Source of the DNA: a candidate division KSB1 bacterium
GTDB taxonomy: Bacteria; Zhuqueibacterota; Zhuqueibacteria; Thermofontimicrobiales; Thermofontimicrobiaceae
DNA length: 64,000 nucleotides
Assembly: GCA_034506395.1 (NCBI GenBank)
Contig: JAPDPQ010000003.1
Span: 1-64,000 of the forward strand
Reading direction: 5' to 3'
Under the pieces are notes generated by a model. It was not told the DNA's origin. It did no database searches and saw only the letters and a list, made by a program, of their open reading frames with translations. Position 1 is the stretch's first letter, and each line of letters begins with the position of its first letter. Shown in pieces: positions 54,638-62,674 of the stretch. The position numbers were made by a program, and so were the translations under genes.

Positions 54638-55005
54638 TGCTGAAATTCCTCTACCTTCCTAAAATTTTTTTGGGTAAAACTTTCATCGCACATCTGATAG
54701 ATTCTGAATTTGTAATCGGGATAACGAATCCCCAGATTAAAGCTATTGACAAATTGTAGGAATTTTAGTTGTTCATCATTTAAATCAAGATTCGCCTGTT
54801 GAGCCAAATAAACCAGATTATGAGTCATTGGCGGATTATTTTCGATATTGTATCTAATCCAAAGCGCCTTTAATAATTTTTCCAGCGAAAGATGACACAA
54901 ATACAAACAATAATCAAAATGCTTGGCATTAAAAAGTGATCGGGCAACATCCAAATCGTGCTTCGAGCTTTCAACTCAATAATTGATAAAATCCAGCTTA
55001 TTCAT
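54616..55005 (-). pseudogene. HEPN-domain protein with in-frame TGA at codon 10
   Basis: From the ATG at 55005 the frame reads MNKLDFINY, then TGA (54978-54976), then VESSKHDLDVARSLFNAKHF and on to the stop at 54616, with no frame change. HEPN relatives have Trp at this spot (YW.xSSxxDL), so a single TGG to TGA change explains it. The open part from TTG 54954 (112 residues) lacks a ribosome site. Body motifs: CHLSLEKLLKALW, PPMTHNLVYLAQ, and RYPDYKFRIY (no RX4-6H). Either a nonsense mutation or an assembly error. Confidence 0.8.
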
Positions 55006-55034
55006 TTTAACAATTTTGCTTTTTGCTAACTCAA

Positions 55035-55601
55035 TTAGGGCATTTCCAAAAACTCCGCCACTTCATCGATAAACGCCTGATTGATCAGCCCTTTTTCAAA
55101 CGCTTTTTTGACCATGCTTTTGGGAATCTTACCTTCCCGAAGGGCTTCCATCGTTTGCAATTGCATCGTGCCGAAAATCTGGGGCAGATTCAAATATTGC
55201 ACGCAGAAGCTCTGGCAATTGCCGCAGCGGATGCACTTCAATCCGCCGTTGCGGAGAAAGCGATTGTAATCTGCCACTCTCGCTGAAACCACCAGCTCGG
55301 CTTGAAACGCAATGCCCACAGGACATTTATCCTGCGTGCCATAGCAGGCTCGACACTCGTAGCAATAGATCGTCTGCGGATTTTTATTGACCACTGCCTT
55401 GCCCACATCGATCGCCAGCATCGAGGCAATACCCAGCATGGCCGCCCGATTGAGATTTTTCGTCAATGCTCGATCGTTCACATTGGTGAAAAACTGAAAC
55501 CGCCGAATGCCAGGCATCACGTACGGCTGGTCTTCTTCAAAGCGGGCACCAATGGGTTTGTCTTCTTGTTCGTCTTTTTTTGTGTCTTTATCTTCGGTCA
55601 T
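55035..55601 (-). CDS. Dicluster ferredoxin-like protein
   Basis: A 188-residue protein. The charged N-terminus (about 1-22) is followed by a short hydrophobic segment (AAMLGIASMLAIDVGKAVV, about 53-71), then two cysteine sets: CYECRACYGTQDKCP, with an unusual spacing, and CIRCGNCQSFCVQYLN, lacking the typical CP. The second set would have three to four ligands. It lies before the toxin island and after the two-helix micro-protein on the same strand; the FMN-binding Fe-S gene beyond the island was probably its direct neighbour once. Confidence 0.8.
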   Translation of the reverse strand: MTEDKDTKKDEQEDKPIGARFEEDQPYVMPGIRRFQFFTNVNDRALTKNLNRAAMLGIASMLAIDVGKAVVNKNPQTIYCYECRACYGTQDKCPVGIAFQAELVVSARVADYNRFLRNGGLKCIRCGNCQSFCVQYLNLPQIFGTMQLQTMEALREGKIPKSMVKKAFEKGLINQAFIDEVAEFLEMP

Positions 55602-55689
55602 TTTTTTCTTAGTTGAGTGGTTAAGTGAGTTGAGTAGTTGAGTCAGGATCGACCAAATTTGCTTTCACATTTTATCGAAAAAATTCAAA

Positions 55690-55842
55690 CTAACGAGGCA
55701 ACATCAACGCCATGAGCAGCCCAGCGATCAATCCACCGACTGCACCCTGAATTAATTCCTTCGTCGATTTCATGTCCATAGCGTAAGCGATAATCACCCC
55801 AGAGACCGCACCTGCGAAAAGAAATGAGACAAATGTTAACAA
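55690..55842 (-). CDS. Two-helix membrane micro-protein
   Basis: A 50-residue frame from TTG 55842, with GAGG 8 nt upstream, to TAG 55690. It reads as two hydrophobic segments, LTFVSFLFAGAVSGVIIAYA and 'IQGAVGGLIAGLLMALMLP', joined by DMKSTKEL, with glycine-zipper spacing. The C-terminal 45 residues of the neighbouring SCGPSP transporter have the same plan (ISGGIAGAVLALAVYEIK, GFIGGVIAALLIGLMVP), so it looks like a free copy of that element. Function unknown. Confidence 0.65.
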   Translation of the reverse strand: MLTFVSFLFAGAVSGVIIAYAMDMKSTKELIQGAVGGLIAGLLMALMLPR

Positions 55843-55864
55843 TGATGCACCCTCACATTTTATT

Positions 55865-55935
55865 GGAGTATTGGAGTGATGGAGTATTGACTTTGGATTA
55901 CCCAGAGAATCATTACTCCATTACTCCAGAACTCC
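55865..55935. repeat. Palindromic intergenic repeat (GGAGTATTGGAGTGATGG type)
   Basis: GGAGTATTGGAGTGATGGAG (55865-55884) and TACTCCATTACTCCAGAACT (from 55914) form 22-nt imperfect inverted arms in the gap between the micro-protein and the transporter. Confidence 0.6.
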
Positions 55936-55981
55936 ATTTTCATTCAACTCGATGCTATTTGTAGTTCAAAATACCAAAAGA

Positions 55982-57670
55982 CTAAGCTGCTCGCCTCACC
56001 GCCGCCAACGTCTTCGGCACCATCAATCCAATTAGCAGCGCTGCGATCACGCCGCCGATGAAGCCCTGGGCGATCTGCAAGATTTTTATTTCATAAACGG
56101 CCAGCGCCAACACTGCCCCAGCGATCCCACCGCTAATCAGAAAATAGATCAACTGCAGATTCCAATTTTTTGCGACGTCTTTGCCAATGGAACGGCTGAC
56201 GATCCCCATCATCCCGCCCGAAATGCCGATGATGACGAGCGTGAATAGCGCCAATACCAACAGGTTCTGAGAGAATTCGGGATTCTCGGGTGAAAAGACC
56301 GTAAAGTTCATGAACTTCATGTAAATCGCTGCAATGGGCGCCATGATCGCCATGGAAGCGAAGGTATAGGCGCCTTTGATAAAGCCAGTTTCGGCTCGCA
56401 TCTGGCCTTCGCCCATGGTGCCGCCGCCGCCCAATGGCGAGGGCCCGCAGGATGTCGTGGCATTGATCATATAGGCTGCCATGACGATCGCCAATTGCGG
56501 CCAGGTGATGAGATTGAACTTGGCTGGGCCAAACAAATAAAGCACAGGCACTAGCGCTGCCGTCAAAATTCGGGAGCAGGATAGCGGCAGAATCGTCTGC
56601 ATCTGAACGAAGATGGCCAGCATTCCTGCCACACCGAGAATCTGGATCGCTGACAGGCTTTTCAAAATCACGCCCAGCGCATCGAATCCGCCTGTAGCCG
56701 CCAGCACGCCCGCTGCGAGAAATCCCGACGCCATCGCCGTGACGGGCAGCAAGATGATCCCACCCATCAAATCCTGAATAGAAGCTCGGCAAAACAGGAT
56801 AATTAAAATTCCGCCCGCCACCAGCACGGTCTGGACGGGCATTTTGCCGAACGGCTGGAAAATGGCGATGAGCAACGAGGCGACAAAGATGATCAGCGAT
56901 AGGTAGCCTCGAAACGGCGCTTTGATTTTGGTGATTTTCTTTTCTTCCTCAAAACCAATGGTGGTGGGTTTATCTCGGAGCGTGACATCGTTGGGATATA
57001 ATTTCTGGGAAATAATTTTCAAAAACAGGGCGGTGATGGCGGTTCCGATCATCAGCGAAAATGCTTGTGGCGATCTCAAAATGCCGTCGCTGGCCGTCGG
57101 GAAAAAGGCGCCGAGGAACCCCTCCCCTATCTGTCCCACACCGCCAATCGGGGATGGCCCGCAGGAGCCCATGGCATTGCGGGTGAAAGCGCCGATTAGA
57201 ACTACCAATTGGGTTTTGGTCAGCAAGCCCATGCCGCCTTCCCAGCCAAAGGAAAATAGCAACGGCAGCAGTGCAGCAGCGATAATTCTCCCGCAAGGCA
57301 GCGATGCGATGACAGGCAAATTGATGATAATGACCAGCGTTCCCGCCAGCCCTATGGGGCTTTTTTGCAATTTGGCGATGATGACTTTCAGCGCATCAAA
57401 GCCTTTGGTGGCTTCCAATGCACCTGCCAGAAACAACCCGCCCAGCAGCGCCGTGATCGGATGCAGGATGATCCCGCCGATCATTTCATTGGGCAGCAAA
57501 ATAGCGCTGGTAAAACCATCGCTGGCAATTCGGAACAGAAATCCAATCAGCAAATTGACCAGACTGACCAGCACCAGCACCGTCTGCACAGGAAGATTGA
57601 TCTTCCTGAACAGCGTGAGAACCATTGTCACAATAAAGATCGCAAGGGTGATGTAGCCGAGTAGTTCCAA
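55982..57670 (-). CDS. Duplicated 'SCGPSP' membrane transporter of unknown substrate
   Basis: A 562-residue integral membrane protein (TTG start, GAGG upstream) with about 14-16 helices. It is an internal duplication: halves share 'GGIILHPITALLGGLFLAGA'/'GGIILLPVTAMASGFLAAGV', GFDALKVII/GFDALGVIL, LPCGRIIAAALLPLLF/LPLSCSRILTAALVPVLY and the hallmark SCGPSPIGGVGQIGEG/SCGPSPLGGGGTMGEG. The shape recalls the ion transporter (IT) superfamily (dicarboxylate/anion transporters), but I cannot name a family. A last 45-residue glycine-zipper element resembles the adjoining micro-protein. In a fumarate-reductase-like cluster, a dicarboxylate or other anion substrate is plausible. Confidence 0.72.
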   Translation of the reverse strand: MELLGYITLAIFIVTMVLTLFRKINLPVQTVLVLVSLVNLLIGFLFRIASDGFTSAILLPNEMIGGIILHPITALLGGLFLAGALEATKGFDALKVIIAKLQKSPIGLAGTLVIIINLPVIASLPCGRIIAAALLPLLFSFGWEGGMGLLTKTQLVVLIGAFTRNAMGSCGPSPIGGVGQIGEGFLGAFFPTASDGILRSPQAFSLMIGTAITALFLKIISQKLYPNDVTLRDKPTTIGFEEEKKITKIKAPFRGYLSLIIFVASLLIAIFQPFGKMPVQTVLVAGGILIILFCRASIQDLMGGIILLPVTAMASGFLAAGVLAATGGFDALGVILKSLSAIQILGVAGMLAIFVQMQTILPLSCSRILTAALVPVLYLFGPAKFNLITWPQLAIVMAAYMINATTSCGPSPLGGGGTMGEGQMRAETGFIKGAYTFASMAIMAPIAAIYMKFMNFTVFSPENPEFSQNLLVLALFTLVIIGISGGMMGIVSRSIGKDVAKNWNLQLIYFLISGGIAGAVLALAVYEIKILQIAQGFIGGVIAALLIGLMVPKTLAAVRRAA

Positions 57671-57711
57671 CTTTGCCTCTTTTGGACTTTTTGATAAGGA
57701 AATAGATTCTC

Positions 57712-57820
57712 CATCCCCCCTTACCCTCTACCCGCAACTTGTGGCGGGTACTTCCTTCGGTCGCTTCAAAGGGGGGAATGGCGAAGTCCCCCTTTGAAGG
57801 GGGATTTAGGGGGATGTCAA
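57712..57820. repeat. CCCCCTTTGAAGGGGG-type dispersed repeat
   Basis: TTCAAAGGGGG (57765-57775) and CCCCCTTTGAA (57788-57798) form an 11-bp palindrome, with flanking CCCCCCTTA and TTTAGGGGGATGT further out (57712-57820). Such elements are dispersed between genes in many bacterial genomes. Confidence 0.65.
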
Positions 57821-57840
57821 TTTATCTTTTTCCCCAAATT

Positions 57841-58161
57841 TTACCTATGACAATTACTGTTCTTCTTCACTCTGAACGGCAAATTCACAATGAACCGCTC
57901 ATCTTTTTTTGACAGCAATACTTCATCTCCCACCGCCAAATTACCCATACACATCGTACATTGCGGCGCCTCTGCTTCCACAATCTGCCCATTTTTCAAT
58001 TGAACCTTCAGTCGGGATAGGATCAATTCTTCGATCCCCAGCTCTGAAGGACACAACTCCACGATGACGCCTTTGATGAAATATTTGGCCCGATAAATTT
58101 CAGCGAAAGCGAAAAACGCCAGCAGGCTGATAAAGGTGTAAAATGTTAACGAGTCAGTCAT
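57841..58161 (-). CDS. Small membrane protein with CxxC motif
   Basis: A 106-residue protein with one N-terminal transmembrane helix (about 5-22) and a small beta-rich domain containing 'QLKNGQIVEAEAPQCTMCMG' (CxxC near 68-71) and 'GDEVLLSKKDERFIVNLPF'. An additional Cys lies at about 37 and near the C-terminus. It starts 3 nt after the NHL gene stop. Unrecognised; the CxxC pair could bind metal or act in thiol redox. Confidence 0.65.
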   Translation of the reverse strand: MTDSLTFYTFISLLAFFAFAEIYRAKYFIKGVIVELCPSELGIEELILSRLKVQLKNGQIVEAEAPQCTMCMGNLAVGDEVLLSKKDERFIVNLPFRVKKNSNCHR

Positions 58162-58164
58162 GGA

Positions 58165-59136
58165 TCAAGCCGTCCATTCGAATTGAATTACCTGCTTCAG
58201 TTCTGCATCCACAACATAGCATTTATTGTCGCTGGTGATCGCAATCGAAGTAGGTCGCTTCAGCCCTTCCTTGATCATGCCGAGAAATTGGCCCTGAGGA
58301 TCGAATTTTTGAATGCGGCCATTGATCGAGTCGCATACATAAACATTGCCAGTACGATCCAGCGCAATCCCTTCGGGCAAATTCAATTGGCCTGGGCCAC
58401 TGCCGTTTTCGCCGAAGCGAAATAGGAATTGACCGTTAGGGTCAAGTACTTTAATTTCGCCATGCTTGCTATCTACCACATAAATCCTGCCATCGGCGGA
58501 TACGGCCACTCCCGTCGGCAGACGGAAATGATAGGCCAGCGTCCCCTGGGGCAGATCTTTCGGGTCATCGCCCAGATCGCCAAAGCTGCCGATCAATTGA
58601 TGGGAATTTTTATCGAACACGGAGAGCCGATGATTGCGGGTGTTGCAGGCATAGATTTTGTCGCCGACAAAAATACCCTTTGGCGTGTAGAATGCATCGG
58701 GATAGCCACCGACTTCACCAATTGAGCCGATGAATTTTCCCTCTGGCGAAAAGATAACAATGCGGCCGTTGTTGGAATCGACCACGTAGATATCGCCATT
58801 GGCATCCACGGCAATTCCCTGGGGATAATTCAGTCGATCTCCGCTGCTACCTGGCCTGCCGATAGTCTGGACCAATTTTCCTACCGCATCGAACACTTTG
58901 ATGCAATAGCTGCCAGCATCCGTGACATAAATAAGGCCACTCGAATCAATTGCAAGGCCGTAGGGATCAATAAATCCATCTATTCGATGACTCGTCTGAA
59001 GAGAATTCGATGATTGGCCATGAAGCAACCGAGGAAAACTAAAATGAATAGCTGACGCAGCTCCTAAAGCAAGGCTATTTTTCAAAAATGAGCGTCGTGA
59101 GATACTTTTCGAAAGAATCGAATCGTTTCGCTTCAT
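58165..59136 (-). CDS. Tat-exported NHL-repeat beta-propeller
   Basis: A 323-residue protein with a Tat signal (SRRSFLKNSLALGAASA, about 13-29). Six or so NHL repeats follow: IDPYGLAIDSSGLIYVTDAG, LNYPQGIAVDANGDIYVVDS, YTPKGIFVGDKIYACNT, LPTGVAVSADGRIYVVDS, 'NLPEGIALDRTGNVYVCDS' and 'KRPTSIAITSDNKCYVVDA'. It is the first gene after the strong promoter of the redox cluster and should act in the periplasm, perhaps as a scaffold or binding protein for the complex. Confidence 0.88.
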   Translation of the reverse strand: MKRNDSILSKSISRRSFLKNSLALGAASAIHFSFPRLLHGQSSNSLQTSHRIDGFIDPYGLAIDSSGLIYVTDAGSYCIKVFDAVGKLVQTIGRPGSSGDRLNYPQGIAVDANGDIYVVDSNNGRIVIFSPEGKFIGSIGEVGGYPDAFYTPKGIFVGDKIYACNTRNHRLSVFDKNSHQLIGSFGDLGDDPKDLPQGTLAYHFRLPTGVAVSADGRIYVVDSKHGEIKVLDPNGQFLFRFGENGSGPGQLNLPEGIALDRTGNVYVCDSINGRIQKFDPQGQFLGMIKEGLKRPTSIAITSDNKCYVVDAELKQVIQFEWTA

Positions 59137-59307
59137 AAAATCATGTCATGCGAGTTTATTTTTTGGCAGGAAAATAAAAAAGACTATAAATTATCTTCAT
59201 TCAGGAACGATCTATAGCCTTCAGAATTTTGAATTCGGAAAAATTTTCATCATATGATCTATGGCAAAACATGAGATTCGATGTCCACCTTCAAAAATTT
59301 AGGTTTT

Positions 59308-59336
59308 AATATATACCATGATTTCCAAAAAGTCAA
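59308..59336 (-). promoter_or_regulatory. Strong promoter of the redox gene cluster
   Basis: On the minus strand TTGACT (59336-59331), 17 nt, TATATT (59313-59308). Transcription would start near 59301, leaving a leader of about 165 nt before the NHL gene. It is the only good promoter I find upstream of the cluster. Confidence 0.65.
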
Positions 59337-59824
59337 GCGAAAAAATTATTTTCTTAAAATTATTTTTATGGGCCAAGCTTTTGGTGCGTTTGATGTTAAA
59401 GCGCAAAGTATTAGATTCGATTGAATCGCTAAATACTAATGAAAAACCAAAGAGTTCAGAGTTTCCACGCTCGGGATCTTTCGAGATAATCTACAGCAAA
59501 AAATGGCATTTCCTGTCAGATTATCTGATTTGGCAGAGCGGAGCAGCGACTTTCCTTGATCCATAGCAGCCTTCGCTCATTCTTTGTATCATTGGCATTA
59601 TTCTTTATCGGAATAGCTAGCTCATTTATTCTGACGATGATTAGATGTAGCTTTCTAAATTTTTTTGAACGCAGCAGACGTTGCGTGCAAAGCGCCGGTT
59701 TTCACCCAAACGATGATATTCACTCTGGTTTTTAACCACTCAGCCAGGAGTGAATTAATTATCCTGTCACAATCATCCGCATTAAATTAAATTTCATAGG
59801 AAAATGAGTTATCATCAATCTTTC
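59337..59824. other. Intergenic region, no gene seen
   Basis: About 490 AT-rich nt between the cluster promoter and the terminator of the polysaccharide lyase. No supported gene; an open frame on the plus strand at 59318-59566 looks spurious. Confidence 0.4.
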
Positions 59825-59846
59825 GAAAAAAGCGCGTTAAGCGCTT
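59825..59846 (-). terminator. Intrinsic terminator of the polysaccharide lyase gene
   Basis: On the minus strand AAGCGC-TTAAC-GCGCTT (59846-59830) runs directly into a T-tract (complement of the As at 59825-59831). It is 125 nt after the lyase stop. Confidence 0.65.
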
Positions 59847-59970
59847 CAAATCTTTAAGAGCAACAGCAGCTTGGCGTATAGGCACCTATCTTCCCTGGCT
59901 TGGTTTCACTTCTCTTTCGTGTGCTTTATCAAAATCCCAAGTGTTTCTCTATTTACCTCATCAGCAATAA

Positions 59971-62250
59971 TTACTTGCCCAAATCAACTGTTTCCTCCCA
60001 GCATCGCCACTTCGCCCGTCCCCATCGAGTGGGGCCGCCATCCAGTTGTAGATTAAACGATGTGTTCAGGCTTTCGTGGAGGATACGATCGTTATACAGC
60101 ACTTTTGTCATATTAGCCGCTGCCCAATAGAGCTTTTTGCCTTCGATAGCAGCAAATAGAATTTCTCCATCCGTTAGTAATGGCCCATACGTCACTTTGC
60201 CCAGCTCAAAATCATAGCGGGGGCGAATGTTCTGCGGTTTATAGTCCAGCATCAGGTCGCCTTTGACGCCAAAATATTCGGTTCTCCCTTTATTCGTATA
60301 TTTCAGGCCAATAGCCGAGGGAAATTTCTCGGTTTCGATCAATTCAAATTTCTTAACCAACTCGGCTGGCGAAACCGATTGATCATGTGGCACTAAGATC
60401 GTCACGAAAATTTCCATGTTGCCAGGATAATAGTGGTCAGAAAGCGTCTCGTACAGGCAAATCTCATCTTGCCAGTGCCGGCGTAACTCGAACGATCCAA
60501 TCGAGCGGACGTATTCATTGACAGGAAAATAGATAAACAGATAGTTTCCCGATTTGTTTAGATATGAGCCGATTGAATCGTAGGCGGTATCAAACCATCG
60601 CTCCCCTCGATCCAAAATTTTTCTGGTGTGCCACAAATTGGAATAGGTCAAATAATCTTCCCGCAACGCTTTGATGGCATCGACCACAACAAAGAACTGA
60701 TCAATTTTGTGATAAAGAATGATCCGATTCCAGTCATAGCCCATTTCCCGGTCGGTCAGTCGCGTGCGGGAATAATCGATCTTATCGAACGACAAAAAAT
60801 TGATCAGCTTCGTTTCCACAGGTCGGTAAGCGCCAGAATTGCGGATGAATTCCCACAGCGACTGCTCTTTTCGCTCCCCTTCGATTTGAATCCAGCGTTT
60901 GTTCTTTCGGACGACAATTCGATTGTGATAATAGTCTGCCCTAAAACGACCGTATTCGCCACTGGGAAGAGCATCTCGATAGCCGCCATCGTGCAGCAAA
61001 ATCGAGCCGTTGTACCAGAACGCGGCAATGGAGTTTTCATCGGAATTGCCGTGGTGCATTTTTTCTTCCTCGACTGGGATGGTCGTCCGCAAAAACTCTC
61101 GTGCAGCAAAAGCGCCATCGCCCTCATCCCGGTAGTTGAGGAGAAAAAACGTGCTGTTGCGATCAGTTCCATTTCGGAACAAAACCTTCTTGCCTACGAT
61201 TTCTTCCATAACCAATCGGCTCTCTGACTTCGGTGGCTCAGGCTGGATCGATTCATCGGCCCACCTATAGGCATCGAGGAACGCCAGCGCGGTGTAGGCG
61301 CCCCGGGGGTCGAGCTTGTTGTCCTGAATGTATTGCCAATACTGTGCGACAGCCCATTTATAAATTGGTTCTTTGTAAACCGCCGCGCCTTTCTCAAAGA
61401 TCGGGATCCAGCGATACCAATCCGAGGGCCAGCGGGCATCCCCAAAATCAGCGATCAATCCCCCTGGTGTGATCAGATGCGCGAAATAATCGAAATAATA
61501 TCGAGGGATGGCAGAACGATAAAAATCGGGATCGTTGGTAATATCGGCCAAGCGCAACAATGAGAGCATCCACACTGAATGATAGCCTGCTGCATCTTCT
61601 TCCTCCCAGTTCTGATAGCTATCGCGGCTAAGGATCTTCGCCATGCGCTTCCATTTCGGCGCGTCGGGATAATCTGGCAAAGCGAGGGATGAATAATAAA
61701 ACGTCTCTGCCCGCAGGATCGCCCGATTCATTGGTCCCCATTCCGGATAATGCATCAGAAAATTGGCGCAGTCAGCCACACCACGCTCGATTATCGCTCG
61801 ATCTTTTTTGGAGATCGAATTGCTCTTCTTGATATAGAGATATGCTTTGGGATAAGAATACATGCTGAAGAAATCCGAGATCGGCGGCAGTCCTTTGGAA
61901 TATTCAATCCGATCTTCGTAGAATTCTTTTGGGAATAATTTTTTTATTTCCTCATAGCTCACCAAAAGCTCGACAGCTTTGGTCACATACTGTTCATTTC
62001 CAGTTTCCTGGTACATGAATCCCAGCAACTCGGCGAAATTGGCTGGATAACTGGTTGGCGAATAGCCAAAAAGATTGCTTTTTTGAATATTTGCCTTCCA
62101 GTTGTTCATGATCTGGTCATATTCCTGATAATTGTACTCCACCGCATCTTGAAGAATTTTCCAGTAGTCGCTTTTCGTAGGTTGGGCAATGGCAGTTGAA
62201 GCAACAATCCCAACAAAGAGAACGGAAAGCAAATTGGAAAATTTTAGCAT
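59971..62250 (-). CDS. Heparinase II/III-like polysaccharide lyase
   Basis: The ATG at 62250 (AGGAGG 8 nt upstream) replaces the in-frame ATG at 62277. The 759-residue secreted protein has a signal peptide (about 1-22), an N-terminal alpha-helical toroid (about 25-330) and C-terminal beta-sandwich domains with 'FRADYYHNRIVVRKNKRWI' (the conserved YHN) and 'MHHGNSDENSIAAFWYNGSI'. This fold belongs to heparinase/alginate-type lyases (PL8/12/15/21). Substrate unknown. It follows a GH42-like gene on the same strand. Confidence 0.85.
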   Translation of the reverse strand: MLKFSNLLSVLFVGIVASTAIAQPTKSDYWKILQDAVEYNYQEYDQIMNNWKANIQKSNLFGYSPTSYPANFAELLGFMYQETGNEQYVTKAVELLVSYEEIKKLFPKEFYEDRIEYSKGLPPISDFFSMYSYPKAYLYIKKSNSISKKDRAIIERGVADCANFLMHYPEWGPMNRAILRAETFYYSSLALPDYPDAPKWKRMAKILSRDSYQNWEEEDAAGYHSVWMLSLLRLADITNDPDFYRSAIPRYYFDYFAHLITPGGLIADFGDARWPSDWYRWIPIFEKGAAVYKEPIYKWAVAQYWQYIQDNKLDPRGAYTALAFLDAYRWADESIQPEPPKSESRLVMEEIVGKKVLFRNGTDRNSTFFLLNYRDEGDGAFAAREFLRTTIPVEEEKMHHGNSDENSIAAFWYNGSILLHDGGYRDALPSGEYGRFRADYYHNRIVVRKNKRWIQIEGERKEQSLWEFIRNSGAYRPVETKLINFLSFDKIDYSRTRLTDREMGYDWNRIILYHKIDQFFVVVDAIKALREDYLTYSNLWHTRKILDRGERWFDTAYDSIGSYLNKSGNYLFIYFPVNEYVRSIGSFELRRHWQDEICLYETLSDHYYPGNMEIFVTILVPHDQSVSPAELVKKFELIETEKFPSAIGLKYTNKGRTEYFGVKGDLMLDYKPQNIRPRYDFELGKVTYGPLLTDGEILFAAIEGKKLYWAAANMTKVLYNDRILHESLNTSFNLQLDGGPTRWGRAKWRCWEETVDLGK

Positions 62251-62674
62251 GATATAGACCTCCTGATTGTTCATCAAAAATCGCCAGCTTGGGTATTCTT
62301 TTAGCTTCTCCCTGAACGCGCTTCTTTCTTATAACGATAAAAAACGGTTTTCTTCAATAGAGTCCTTTCGTAAATCTCAACCCTCCTATCGCTTCACAGA
62401 AGATGAGACATGAAATAGACGGATAGGATATTATGCCATTAAATTCAGGCATCTTCCCATTTCAAAAAATTTGCCTAAACTTCAATAGTCTCCTGAGCCA
62501 AGCATCCAGCTACTCCCTCCTGACTCGTGCAATCGAGCGCATTGAGATAATTATTTCGGTAATGAGCTGAAATCTCAATTATATGACCCTCCTAAAACAT
62601 AATCCAAAACAGATCGAATAAACAAAAAGCTGCCTTTTTGGCGCAGAATTATTAGCTGATTTTAATTCCAAACC
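62251..62674. other. Gap with only a possible promoter
   Basis: About 420 nt before the lyase gene. Except for the promoter-like motif at 62328-62357 I see no gene, RNA or repeat. Confidence 0.4.
62328..62357 (-). promoter_or_regulatory. Possible promoter of the polysaccharide lyase gene
   Basis: On the minus strand TTGAAG (62357-62352), 18 nt, TATAAG (62333-62328), about 75 nt before the ATG at 62250. Confidence 0.35.

Noticed and set aside
54616..54954. HEPN gene as an intact 112-residue CDS from TTG 54954
   Set aside because: The upstream in-frame sequence from ATG 55005 matches HEPN N-termini and is broken by TGA; the TTG has no ribosome site.
59318..59566. 82-codon frame on the plus strand after the cluster promoter
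   Set aside because: No ribosome site, repetitive Lys/Leu composition and no recognisable motif; it overlaps a strong minus-strand promoter.
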